Assembly (NCBI RefSeq): GCF_017744015.1
Contig: NZ_JAGHRA010000014.1
Location: forward strand, 1-64,000
Direction of reading: 5' to 3'
DNA length: 64,000 nucleotides
From: Paracoccus sp. R12_2
GTDB lineage: Bacteria > Pseudomonadota > Alphaproteobacteria > Rhodobacterales > Rhodobacteraceae
Shown here piece by piece: positions 52,092 through 60,504 of the stretch (positions within the stretch are counted from its first letter, which is position 1; every line of letters starts with the position of its first letter). The notes under the pieces are model-generated. The model ran no database searches, was not told the origin of the DNA, and worked only from the letters and a program-made list of their open reading frames with translations. The translations under genes were made by a program, and so were the position numbers.

Positions 52092-52785
52092 GGGTCAGCC
52101 CTCCGTCGATCCGCAGGTTCTGGCCGGTCATGTAGGCGGCCCCTTCGGACGCTAGCCACGAGATCAGGGATGACACCTCCTCCGCGTATCCGTAGCGCCC
52201 CATCGGGATGCGCGCGCGGCGATCCTCGGTCTCCGGCAGGCTGTCGATGAACCCCGGAAGGACATTATTCACGCGGATATTCTCGGCCGCATATTTGTCC
52301 GCATAGAGCTTGGTGAACGCAGCCAGGCCCGCACGGAACACGCCGGAGGTTGGAAAGAGCGGATCGGGTTCGAAGGCCGCGAAGGTCGAGATGTTGATGA
52401 TCGCCCCGCCGCCCTGCGCCTGCATCAGTGGCGTGACCAGCCGTGTGGGCCGGATGACATTCAGAAGATAGACGTCCAGCCCCGTGTGCCAGTCGTCGTC
52501 CGAGATTTCCAGCGCGGGGCCTTTCGGGCCATGCCCGGCGGAGTTGACCAGGACATCCACCCGGCCCCAGCGATCCTTCGCTCCTTCCACCAGTGCGGCA
52601 AGGTCGTCCAACGCCTGGTTCGACCCGGTGATGCCGAAACCGCCCAGTTCCTTACCCAGCGTCTCACCCTTGCCGGATGACGATAGGATGCCGACCCTGA
52701 ACCCATCCGCCGCCAACCGGCGGGCCGCATCCGCCCCCATGCCACTGCCGCCAGCCGTGACCAGTGCTACCTTTTCTACTGACAT
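52081..52785 (-). CDS. SDR-family oxidoreductase with altered catalytic motif
   Basis: 234 residues from ATG 52785 (GGAG 6-7 nt upstream). The Rossmann motif is VALVTAGGSGMGADAARRLA and the NAG motif is VLVNSAGHGP. The usual active-site YxxxK is missing: where it should be, the sequence reads FPTSGVFRAGLAAFTKLYAD, with Ser then Arg. The Ser of the catalytic tetrad (INISTFAAF) is kept. The C-terminus (YMTGQNLRIDGGLTRAV) is normal. Such proteins may act with a different proton relay or be non-catalytic. It is divergent from a LysR regulator, suggesting control by it. Confidence 0.85.
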   Translation of the reverse strand: MSVEKVALVTAGGSGMGADAARRLAADGFRVGILSSSGKGETLGKELGGFGITGSNQALDDLAALVEGAKDRWGRVDVLVNSAGHGPKGPALEISDDDWHTGLDVYLLNVIRPTRLVTPLMQAQGGGAIINISTFAAFEPDPLFPTSGVFRAGLAAFTKLYADKYAAENIRVNNVLPGFIDSLPETEDRRARIPMGRYGYAEEVSSLISWLASEGAAYMTGQNLRIDGGLTRAV

Positions 52786-52883
52786 CGCGTGCTCCATCAT
52801 TGCTCTGACTTCAATTTAGACAACCGTTGATAGGATTTCGCGCCAGAATTGATGTTGCGTGCCAGTAGGATTACTATCTCACC

Positions 52884-53762
52884 ATGACCCAGCTTCCATC
52901 CCTCAATGGATTGCGTGCCTTTGATGCGGCAGGCCGTCATCTCAACTTCCGGGCCGCCGCCGACGAGATGGGAGTTACACAGGGGGCAGTGGCGCAGCAG
53001 GTGCGCCAGCTTGAAGCGCAACTGGGAGTGCCGCTGTTCGACAGGTTGCCGAAAGGGCTGGCGTTTACATCGACTGGACGCGGCTATCATGCCCGCGTTG
53101 CCACCGTTTTCGACGAGTTGCGCGCGGCCACCGAGACCCTTCGCCCGGAACCGGACAAGGTGCTGGTCAGCGTGACCCCGACCTTCGCGGCGAAGTGGCT
53201 AATCCCGAACCTGCCGGATTTCTCGGCCTTACACCCGAACGCCGACTTGGCGGTCTTCGCCACCGAAAGGGCGTCCAGTTTTCACGGGGACGGGATCGAC
53301 CTGGCCATTCGCCAAGGCAAGCCGCCTTTCGGCGCGGCGTTGGAAGTCGTTCGACTGTTCCGACAGAAAGTCATCGCGGTCGCGGCACCCTCGCTCGTAG
53401 CGGAGCATCGCATGCCGCTCGACCTGGAGACTTTGTCACATCTGCCGAAACTGCACGATGCACATGATCTGTGGCCCGCATTTCTCAAGCAGCTCAAAGT
53501 CGAAAATCGGGGTGGGCATGGCCTACGGTTGAGTCAGACTGCCTTGGCAATAGACGCGGCCCTCTCGGGCCAAGGCACGGCCCTCGTCAGCAGCTTTCTC
53601 GTGCGCCGCGACATCGCTGAAAAGCGCCTTGTGCAGATCCACCCGGAGGCCCTTTCCGGAGAGCAAGATTTCTACTTGCTGGCCGCGCGCAGTCAAAAGC
53701 GCAGGCCGTCAGCCCAAGCCGCGTTCGATTGGTTCGCATCGAAGGCTGAAGCCGAAGCATGA
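52884..53762 (+). CDS. LysR-type transcriptional regulator
   Basis: 292 residues. The N-terminal winged helix reads LPSLNGLRAFDAAGRHLNFR, AAADEMGVTQGAVAQQVRQL, EAQLGVPLFDRLPKGLAFTS, of the GcvA-like subgroup. The effector domain starts VLVSVTPTFAAKWLIPNLPD. It is divergent from the SDR gene with a 98-bp intergenic region, the classical arrangement for a LysR regulator and its target. The effector is unknown. Confidence 0.9.
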   Translation: MTQLPSLNGLRAFDAAGRHLNFRAAADEMGVTQGAVAQQVRQLEAQLGVPLFDRLPKGLAFTSTGRGYHARVATVFDELRAATETLRPEPDKVLVSVTPTFAAKWLIPNLPDFSALHPNADLAVFATERASSFHGDGIDLAIRQGKPPFGAALEVVRLFRQKVIAVAAPSLVAEHRMPLDLETLSHLPKLHDAHDLWPAFLKQLKVENRGGHGLRLSQTALAIDAALSGQGTALVSSFLVRRDIAEKRLVQIHPEALSGEQDFYLLAARSQKRRPSAQAAFDWFASKAEAEA

Positions 53763-54347
53763 CTTCGTGTTTTCGCAGTAGGGTAGACGTAAACCCATTG
53801 CCAGAACCTGCGGGCCAAACACGAGCGTTTTTGGCGCGCGACCGCATGTTGCCGAGATCGCAAGAAAATCTTGTGCCACAAACCCTTGGCGAAACCCGTT
53901 TTGGTTCTGTGACGTCTTTAGCCAGGTTCAGGCAAGCCGACATCCGGACGACGCGCAGCATCGGTAAACAGGGGCTCACTGCCGACCTCGGATGCGGTTC
54001 TGCATTGGCATTATCAGGCGCGCCTGGCGATGCAAGGACGGCCCATTCCTGCCGTTCGTCGTGTCACCCACCTACAACGCTGCTTCACTGAACCGGAGAT
54101 TGATGCTGGCGCAGCGCATCGAAACTCTGAATCGCCTTCAAACAGACCGCTCTTCCCCGAGCTGATATGTCAGCGCCTTTCTCTTGTCATTCAGCGAAAC
54201 TGACGTATTATCTTTGACAGGCGCTGCTCGCGCCTCTCCCCTCCGTTGGGAAAGCACACTTCATGCAGAGCACTCTGATAATCGAACCATCCGTTCGAGC
54301 ACACATGAGGAGGGGTTGTGTAATTCGCTCGACCAGGAGGGTTTCGA
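53763..54347. other. intergenic, copy 2 of the ~40-bp repeated motif
   Basis: No protein family is recognisable in the open frames. Positions 53788-53826 repeat the sequence found at 51747-51785. The rest is probably decayed sequence; AGGAGG at 54336 is the ribosome-binding site of the next gene. Confidence 0.4.
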
Positions 54348-54785
54348 ATGAACCGACCAACTACGCCTATCTATGTTCTAAAGCGCCGTGCCAAGGAGCT
54401 ATCCCGCGAACGCGGCATCCCGCTCCATGAGGCGCAAAAGCAGATCGCCAAACAGGAGGGCTTCGCGAGTTGGAGCTTGCTTGTCTCTTGCCCGACGGCG
54501 GCGCCAGTCGATACCAAGATCACGTCGCTTCCTGTCTCGCCTGCTGATCGAGCAAAAGCTATCGAGATCGCCAATTTCACTTTCGAGAAAGTCTTCGACC
54601 GGATCGAGCCGGACAATCCCACCGCGACGCGGGCTTTCTGGGATGCGGAAGACTATGTTGATAACAGATGGCTGGACGAGGGCATGCTGCCTATCGACCG
54701 AGATTATGCCCTGTCTTTGATAGAGGCGTTCCTTGTGCATCACGTAATCGATCTGGCGGTGCAAGCCGACAAGAAGAGCGCATAA
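54348..54785 (+). CDS. uncharacterised protein with a FAS-W helical N-terminus
   Basis: 145 residues, start supported by AGGAGG 8 nt upstream. The N-terminus (IYVLKRRAKELSRERGIPLH, EAQKQIAKQEGFASWSLLVS) resembles a short helical domain seen at the front of DnaB-like helicases and other plasmid proteins (KLKAKA...EIAKELGFNSWS). The C-terminal half (RAFWDAEDYVDNRWLDEGML, DRDYALSLIEAFLVHHVIDL) is unrecognised. The gene stands alone. Confidence 0.55.
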   Translation: MNRPTTPIYVLKRRAKELSRERGIPLHEAQKQIAKQEGFASWSLLVSCPTAAPVDTKITSLPVSPADRAKAIEIANFTFEKVFDRIEPDNPTATRAFWDAEDYVDNRWLDEGMLPIDRDYALSLIEAFLVHHVIDLAVQADKKSA

Positions 54786-55022
54786 ACCACGAAACCGATA
54801 CCGTACCCGGCAATTCCTCTGCTGGGTACGGTGCCCTTTCCAACGGCCCGAAGCCGACCTTCGTCCCTGGCTAGATGCATGGCAGGTGTCCGGCGTTACG
54901 CGACACCCATCATCGACGCTGGTCAACTGCTAACGAGCGGATGTCAACATCTCCGCAGATTTCCTTTAAGTTTGTGTATTTCTGGTACAAAGTTCCTAAA
55001 GGTACTCAAGGGAGATCACTCA

Positions 55023-55478
55023 TTGGCAAAAGATCCAGTTCCAGATGAAATCGGCGATGTGGAAGCCGTTCGCAGGTTGTTGGCGAACGCAGTTCGCTTG
55101 AAGCGAGAGGATATCGCAAATGCGTGCCGAATCCGCATATATGAGTTATCTGGCCGTGACTACGAGGACCCTATTGAAAGACGATTGTGGCAAGCGGTAA
55201 CCGCTTATGAGGAAGCTCTTAGGGAGAAGCATGGTCGTAAACAACAAGCTAGCTACACCCGTCGAAAGATCGCGGACAAGGGGGCTCTGCAAACCTTGAC
55301 TGACTGGGCCCTTGATCCAAAAGTTACTCCGGGGTTCGAGGCTTTGGTGGCAGCCGATGCGGCTAAATTTACTGGAGAATACATCGTAGTCGAACATGCC
55401 GAAAGATTTCCAGTCGAAGCCGTGCAAGCCGCTCAATCTAAGCTAGAAGCCTATGGTGTTGTAGTCACGATATCTTAG
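55023..55478 (+). CDS. uncharacterised conserved protein abutting an IS5 element
   Basis: 151 residues from a TTG start at 55023 (AGGGAG upstream). It is helical and charged: DVEAVRRLLANAVRLKREDI, ANACRIRIYELSGRDYEDPI, ERRLWQAVTAYEEALREKHG and TGEYIVVEHAERFPVEAVQA. I do not recognise a family with a known function; similar proteins occur next to restriction or mobile genes. Its TAG stop lies within a few bases of the IS5 boundary, so the natural C-terminus may have been removed by the insertion. Confidence 0.6.
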   Translation: MAKDPVPDEIGDVEAVRRLLANAVRLKREDIANACRIRIYELSGRDYEDPIERRLWQAVTAYEEALREKHGRKQQASYTRRKIADKGALQTLTDWALDPKVTPGFEALVAADAAKFTGEYIVVEHAERFPVEAVQAAQSKLEAYGVVVTIS

Positions 55479-55479
55479 G

Positions 55480-56309
55480 CTCAGGACTCATAGCCAATAA
55501 ATGACGAGCGCCGCGAGTGCGATGGCGGAGAGGAAGACCTTTGGGCATCTGTCGTATCGGGTCGCCACACGTCGCCAATCCTTGAGCCTGCCGAACATGA
55601 TCTCGATGCGATTGCGCCGTTTGTAGCGTCGCTTGTCGTATTTCACGGGCGTCTTGCGCTGCTTTCGGCCGGGGATGCAGGCGCGTATCCCTTTGTCTTT
55701 CAACGCGTCTCTGAACCAGTCGGCGTCATAGCCCCGGTCCCCGAGCAGCCATTCCACGTTTGGCAAGCTACCCAGCAAAGCCCGTGCGCCGATGTAGTCG
55801 CTGACCTGCCCGGCGGTGACGAAAAGATTGAGTGGGCGTCCCTGACTGTCACAGACGGCGTGCAGCTTGGTGTTCATGCCGCCCTTCGTTCGGCCAATCA
55901 GGCGTCCACGCCCCCCTTTTTCGCGGCCATGCTGGTCGCGGTTCGGTGGGCTTTGAGATAAGTCGCGTCGATCATGACCGTCTTTTCCTCGCCGTGATCG
56001 GCTGCCAGGCCAGCCATCATCTGCGCAAAGATGCCCTTGTCGCTCCACCGCTTCCATCGGTTGTAGAGCGTCTTGTGGGGGCCGTATTCCGCAGGCGCAT
56101 CGCGCCAACGCAACCCATTGCGATTGATGAAGATAAGCCCGCTCAAGACACGCCGATCATCGACGCGGGGTTTGCCGTGGGACTTCGGAAAATAGGGCTC
56201 AAGACGCGCCATCTGGGCGTCGGTCAACCAGAAGAGATCAGACATGTTCACCGCTCGTTTTTCGAACCGTGAATCACGCCGCCTCGCAGAAATCAATGGG
56301 TCCTGACCC
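55480..56309 (-). mobile_element. IS5-family element (IS427 group)
   Basis: About 830 bp bounded by short imperfect inverted repeats, TCAGGACTCAT at about 55481-55491 and its complement ATGGGTCCTGA at about 56297-56306. It carries one transposase in two overlapping frames. Size and gene structure are standard for the IS427 group. The exact ends and target duplication are not certain. Confidence 0.75.
55488..56245 (-). CDS. IS5-family transposase expressed by programmed frameshift
   Basis: ORF A (from ATG 56245) reads DLFWLTDAQMARLEPYFPKS, INRNGLRWRDAPAEYGPHKT and VMIDATYLKAHRTATSMAAK (first catalytic Asp in MIDATYLK). It ends at a TGA near 55898 after AAAAAGGGGGG, a slippery heptamer-type run. 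A -1 shift there continues in ORF B as GRLIGRTKGGMNTKLHAVCD, LGDRGYDADWFRDALKDKGI (second Asp) and RRYKRRNRIEIMFGRLKDWR (Glu). The full protein is about 250 residues, as usual for this group. Both parts are intact, so the element may be active. Confidence 0.9.
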
Positions 56310-56336
56310 TTCTGTATCTGAGTTTTGCTAAACTTA

Positions 56337-56372
56337 CCCCGTCACTGTCCCTGGCCAGGGACAGTGACGGGG
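56337..56372. repeat. perfect 36-bp palindrome upstream of an IS110 transposase
   Basis: Two 18-bp arms with no spacer, starting CCCCGTCACTGTCCCTGG. It lies in the noncoding 5' region of the IS110 element and could be a cruciform, an internal stem of the element's guide RNA or the insertion target. Confidence 0.8.
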
Positions 56373-56495
56373 TGGTGCGCGACGTCTGACCCTTGTGGCT
56401 TGACCACGCTTCTTAGCCTGTCGGCACCGCCTCTCTTCATCGTCTCGGACAGTTGATTGCGGCCATTCAGGACCGCGCACCAGAAGGAAGAGAGC
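56373..56495 (+). ncRNA. candidate bridge-RNA region of the IS110 element
   Basis: IS110-family elements encode a structured bridge RNA in the noncoding part upstream of the transposase, where loops pair with donor and target DNA. This 120-bp stretch is noncoding, precedes the IS110 transposase and has short complementary segments (for example GGTGGTGCGCG and CGCGCACC near 56371 and 56478). The exact RNA is not determined here; the call is by position and analogy with IS621. Confidence 0.35.
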
Positions 56496-57455
56496 ATGGA
56501 CAATCTATCACATGGCCGCGTTATCGGCATAGACGTCAGCCGTGACTGGCTGGATCTTCATTGCCTGCCCGATGGGCTTCAATGCCGAATGCCGAATGAA
56601 CCAGAAGGTCACGCGACCGTCGCGGATCTTGCCCGCGATCGAGATGCCGTCGTTTGCTTTGAGTCGACCGGCGGACAGGAATGGCAGCTTTGGGAAACAC
56701 TTGAGGAAGAAGGCGTCATCGCCCGACAAGTGCCGCCCGCTCAGGTGAAGGCATTCGCACGAAGCCGTGGCACGCGCGCAAAAACCGACCGAATTGACGC
56801 GGAGCTTATTGCCCGCTTCTTTGCCTTTCGACCCGATGCTGGTCGCCGCCTTCCCACAGAAAAGCTAAGATTACTCAGAGCTCTGACCTCAAAGCGGGCC
56901 CAGATCGTCGAAATGCGGAAACGTCTGCTGGCTCAGATCCGCGCGCATCAGAAGCTTGGCACAGCAGAGATGTTTGACAGCATCGATACCGAGTTGAAGC
57001 AACGCATCGACAGTCTGATCAAGGAACTGGAAGACCGGATCATCCAGGCCATCGCAAGCGACGATTTGCTGGCAGAGACCGCTGGTGTTTTGCGCTCCAT
57101 CCCCGGGATCGGACCCGTAGCCAGCACAATGCTGATTGCCGAAATGCCTGAGCTTGGCACCATAACAGGCGAACAGGCTGCAGCTCTCGTAGGGCTCGCC
57201 CCTGTGGCGCAAGACAGTGGAACCCTCCGCGGGAAGCGGACCATTGCAGGGGGTCGCCGTACCCTGAGGCATGTGATGTTCCAGGCTGCTCTGGTCGCCG
57301 CGCATCACAACCCATCCATGAAGGCCTTTGCGGATCGTTTGCGAAAAGTAGGGAAACCGCACAAGGTCATCATAACCGCGGTTGCCCGGAAACTGGTCAA
57401 CCTTGCTAACGCCCTGTGTAAAAGCCGTCAAAAATGGAAGCCTTCCACCGCGTGA
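56496..57455 (+). CDS. IS110-family transposase/recombinase
   Basis: 319 residues from ATG 56496 (GGAAGAGAG upstream). The N-terminal RuvC-like DEDD domain has VIGIDVSRDWLDLHCL (Asp), VVCFESTGGQEW (Glu) and RAKTDRIDAELIARFFA (Asp-Asp). The C-terminal Tnp20 domain contains LRSIPGIGPVASTMLIAEMP, and SGTLRGKRTIAGGRRTLRHV with the catalytic Ser-like region. These enzymes are RNA-guided DNA recombinases. No stop or frameshift is visible, so it may be active. Confidence 0.92.
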   Translation: MDNLSHGRVIGIDVSRDWLDLHCLPDGLQCRMPNEPEGHATVADLARDRDAVVCFESTGGQEWQLWETLEEEGVIARQVPPAQVKAFARSRGTRAKTDRIDAELIARFFAFRPDAGRRLPTEKLRLLRALTSKRAQIVEMRKRLLAQIRAHQKLGTAEMFDSIDTELKQRIDSLIKELEDRIIQAIASDDLLAETAGVLRSIPGIGPVASTMLIAEMPELGTITGEQAAALVGLAPVAQDSGTLRGKRTIAGGRRTLRHVMFQAALVAAHHNPSMKAFADRLRKVGKPHKVIITAVARKLVNLANALCKSRQKWKPSTA

Positions 57456-57521
57456 GGGATACAGTTGCTAATACTGATCAAGGATAATGGACAGGAGTGC
57501 CGATTTCCTTGTCGATCCAGA

Positions 57522-58529
57522 TCACACCTTTCGGTTGAGAAATTTCGCGGTGCCTATTCCGGCCTTGATGACGTAAGGCGGCAGGGTTAGGGAGTAGTGC
57601 CCGCAGTTCATTCTCGTAACATGCGACTGCGCCCCTGATCGGTCCAGCTCGGCAACGAGGCTCTCCGATAAAGCGGGCACCACGACAGTGTCTCGCTCTG
57701 CCAGCAGTATCTGGATTTCTAGACCAGAACGGGCCAGTCTATTAGCGTAGCTCTCAATGTTGAGCGGCGCCCACGCGCGGCGTAGCTCGCAAAGTGCGAT
57801 CTCGCCTTCGAGGCTTGCGCGAATGTGGCGCGTAGCAATCCCAGTCCACACCATATCGGCGAGGCTACCGCCGGTGAGAAACAAGGCGGCCTTCGTGACC
57901 TTGGGTTCGTGAGCCGCGATCAGGCCAGCTACCCAGGACCCCAAGCTGATGCCGAGTACAGAGACCGTGCCGTATCCACGACGCTGCAAGAAGGCGACGA
58001 GCTGCCTTCCGTCTAGCACGGCCTGGCGAACAGACTGGATTGTGCGGCCGAGATTTGGGCTGAGCATGTAGTCGGCGTGATTAGATCCAGGGCGGTGGCG
58101 TTCGAGATGATATGGCATGGCCATCTCGACAACCGTGAGACCGCGCCACGTAAAAAAACGAGCAAGCTGCGCGTTCCGCGAGGTAGCGTTCCAGTGGTGG
58201 AAGACGATCAGGGCATGATCGGATGACCTGGCTGCCGTAACCTTGGCATGAACCGTGTTGTTCTCCGGAGTTTCGGTGCAAACACTCGATGGAAAGCTGA
58301 TCCAGCCGTCTTTCCAGCTCGCCGCAGGTGCTTCCGTTTCTACACCGTAAAAGGAGGGAGAATCCGCGACGGCTGCAGCGGCGAGCGCGCGAAATTCAGC
58401 GAGACTGGCCACAGTCTCTGCCTTTGGAAACGCGAGATCTGAGCGGAGGTCCAGATTCGTAGTTTGCTTTACATCATCACTTCGCTTCCCGCGGCGCTCG
58501 TCCCAGCAGTCCAGCCAATTATGATACAT
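57522..58529 (-). CDS. alpha/beta hydrolase encoded with an RcgA-like protein (RcgR-like, putative lactone hydrolase)
   Basis: 335 residues. The hydrolase core has the oxyanion/strand motif HALIVFHHWNATSR, nucleophile elbow VLGISLGSWVAG (Ser), LLAERDTVVVP (acid) and a late MNCGHYSLTLPP (His). There is no signal peptide. It overlaps the RcgA-like gene by 11 bases and is transcribed after it. Such hydrolases beside RcgA are suspected of removing a quorum lactone and of regulating plasmid transfer; that assignment comes from memory of the family and is not proven here. Confidence 0.7.
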   Translation of the reverse strand: MYHNWLDCWDERRGKRSDDVKQTTNLDLRSDLAFPKAETVASLAEFRALAAAAVADSPSFYGVETEAPAASWKDGWISFPSSVCTETPENNTVHAKVTAARSSDHALIVFHHWNATSRNAQLARFFTWRGLTVVEMAMPYHLERHRPGSNHADYMLSPNLGRTIQSVRQAVLDGRQLVAFLQRRGYGTVSVLGISLGSWVAGLIAAHEPKVTKAALFLTGGSLADMVWTGIATRHIRASLEGEIALCELRRAWAPLNIESYANRLARSGLEIQILLAERDTVVVPALSESLVAELDRSGAQSHVTRMNCGHYSLTLPPYVIKAGIGTAKFLNRKV

Positions 58530-60096
58530 TTAAGCGTACCATCTGCCGCTCGTAACGACTGCCGAAATAGGGATCGAAGAAGCCATAGACGGCAACGGCG
58601 AGCGCGATCGCCAGCAAGATCGAGAAGCCAGCCACGACACCGATCAGCAAGTAGACGAGGGCGAGGAACAAGACCGCGGTCGTGGGTCTCGCCAACGGCA
58701 CCTGAACGGGAGTTGCGTTGCCGATGCGGATGGCGGCGTAGAGATACACCGTTCCCACCATCAGCGCCACAAGCAGACTCGTGAAATGGGTTGGCATACT
58801 GTAGTCGCCCCAATCTATCGGGTTGCCGAAGCTGGTCATGATCGACCCGGAGTCCGAGATGAGCCATCCCCATACGCTCGGCGCAGTAGTGACGACATAC
58901 AGACTTTGTAGCTTCATGCACATCGCGACCAGAAGTCCGGCGACCGAAGCACGGAGGATCCCTCGCATGATCCTAGTTCCCGCCGACTGAGCTCTGTCAA
59001 TGGGCACGATGCTCGGCTGCGGTCCCAAAGCCTTGCAGATATGTGCGAAGTCATCGACCAGATTGGATAGCAGGATGAGGCCCGCGATGAAGAGATAGAA
59101 GCACAGGCTCATGTAGAGATATGCGGCTCCGGTAAACGCGGCTTGCTTGAAGATCCCGAACTCGTCAGGCCGCACATAGGCCAGAGATCCCCAGTCTATC
59201 GCGAAAGCACCGTCACCATGCAGCACCGGAAGCAGGCGGACACTTACCCACTGAAAGACACCCGCGAAACCGATACAAAGCAAAAACGCGGCCCAATAGG
59301 TGTACGAAGATGCCTCGACCCGCTGCATCCATTGATCAGATCGGTCATGCTCACCGATACGGGATAGCAGTGCAGGGCGGTTCTCGTTCTTCCAGGTTGT
59401 CACTTGATCGATCACGAAAGCAAAGAAGATGGGCATCAAGATGAGGAAAACGACGGTCCAGTTTGGCGCCCAGAGAAAACCAACCTGCTTGGTGATGCCA
59501 TCGTCGCGGACATAGGTGACGCTGTGGATTGACAGGAAGTATGACACGAACTGCAACGCGACGGCGCCGGCGAAGACCGAGGCGGGCAGGTTGAGGGGCG
59601 ATCCGCGACTGAAGATTGCCTCCGAGACGCGAGCGAGATCGAACCACGGTTGGTGAATATCGCCCTGAACCTGTTCGGGCTTGATGTCCCCTGGTGGATC
59701 AACGTGCGCCTTTCCTGTCCCGCCGTCCGTCCGGTGGCGCGAATGCCGGCGGGCCGCCAGGCGAGCCTGAGATCTCATCAATGCAACTTGCCATGCACTC
59801 GACCCTTCCGGATCGTTGCAGCCTAGCACCCTGGCGAGCCACCTGATGTTGCTCGTGCTGATCCCCTTCTCGTTGTCCTTGAACCAGAGTTGAACTGTCC
59901 GCAGTTCGATCCCGGTACGGTTGGCGTCGATCTGTGAAATAGCCTCGGCAAGTAACTCGGGCGTCCACGGCCCCTGCGGGCATCCGTCGTGATCGACTGG
60001 GCGACCGATGCCGGTTGCCGCGACACGCATGAAAAGCGACTTGAAATCATCGTCGCATTCATCCGGTAGGGAAAAATATTTTCCGTTCTTGATCAA
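58519..60096 (-). CDS. RcgA-like protein: N-terminal HTH-type domain with multi-pass membrane part
   Basis: About 525 residues if the start is TTG 60096; the start is uncertain as no good ribosome-binding site was found. The first 110 residues include a helix-turn-helix-like stretch: ISQIDANRTGIELRTVQLWF, GISTSNIRWLARVLGCNDPE. From about residue 175 come several membrane helices (VFAGAVALQFVSYFLSIHSV, NWTVVFLILMPIFFAFVIDQ, YWAAFLLCIGFAGVFQW, LYMSLCFYLFIAGLILLSNL, ALVYLLIGVVAGFSILLAIA). A DNA-binding domain fused to a membrane transporter-like part is characteristic of RcgA proteins linked to regulation of conjugation on rhizobial plasmids. Confidence 0.7.
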   Translation of the reverse strand: MIKNGKYFSLPDECDDDFKSLFMRVAATGIGRPVDHDGCPQGPWTPELLAEAISQIDANRTGIELRTVQLWFKDNEKGISTSNIRWLARVLGCNDPEGSSAWQVALMRSQARLAARRHSRHRTDGGTGKAHVDPPGDIKPEQVQGDIHQPWFDLARVSEAIFSRGSPLNLPASVFAGAVALQFVSYFLSIHSVTYVRDDGITKQVGFLWAPNWTVVFLILMPIFFAFVIDQVTTWKNENRPALLSRIGEHDRSDQWMQRVEASSYTYWAAFLLCIGFAGVFQWVSVRLLPVLHGDGAFAIDWGSLAYVRPDEFGIFKQAAFTGAAYLYMSLCFYLFIAGLILLSNLVDDFAHICKALGPQPSIVPIDRAQSAGTRIMRGILRASVAGLLVAMCMKLQSLYVVTTAPSVWGWLISDSGSIMTSFGNPIDWGDYSMPTHFTSLLVALMVGTVYLYAAIRIGNATPVQVPLARPTTAVLFLALVYLLIGVVAGFSILLAIALAVAVYGFFDPYFGSRYERQMVRLNVS

Positions 60097-60258
60097 AGGT
60101 ATAGTGGTCCAGATTTCGTAATGTTTCGTCTCTCTTCGTATCGTATCGTGACAACGCGCGCTAGCAAAGACACAGCGCGTGCTGAGGAAGCGGCAGAATA
60201 CCGCGGCCCTCAAATCAAATTCTGACTGGTTCTGGACGCCTAAGTTTGATGGGATAGC

Positions 60259-60471
60259 ATGATGAAGCACGGTGACCACACGACAAGGCGCGAAGCCATA
60301 CTGACCCAGACATCTCGTAAGGGTGCTGCTGTCCGAGCGGTGTACCGCTGGAACACGGGTGAGATTTCGCAGATCTCGGTTCCTGCGAATTTCAGATTCG
60401 ATCCTGCGGTCGCAGTTCGTCCCAAGGTCTACCCTCAGTCGGGCGTTGCCTCGCAGACAAAAGTGGATTAA
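60259..60471 (+). CDS. small hypothetical protein divergent from the RcgA-like gene
   Basis: 70 residues with a basic, Arg/Lys-rich sequence and a TRREAILTQTSRKGAAVRAV start region; no domain recognised. It reads away from the RcgA-like gene and precedes the TrbM-like gene by 33 bp, so it may be the first gene of that unit. No strong ribosome-binding site is visible. Confidence 0.4.
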   Translation: MMKHGDHTTRREAILTQTSRKGAAVRAVYRWNTGEISQISVPANFRFDPAVAVRPKVYPQSGVASQTKVD

Positions 60472-60504
60472 TCATATTACGTAATCGCTCTGCGAGTAGG
60501 TAGT

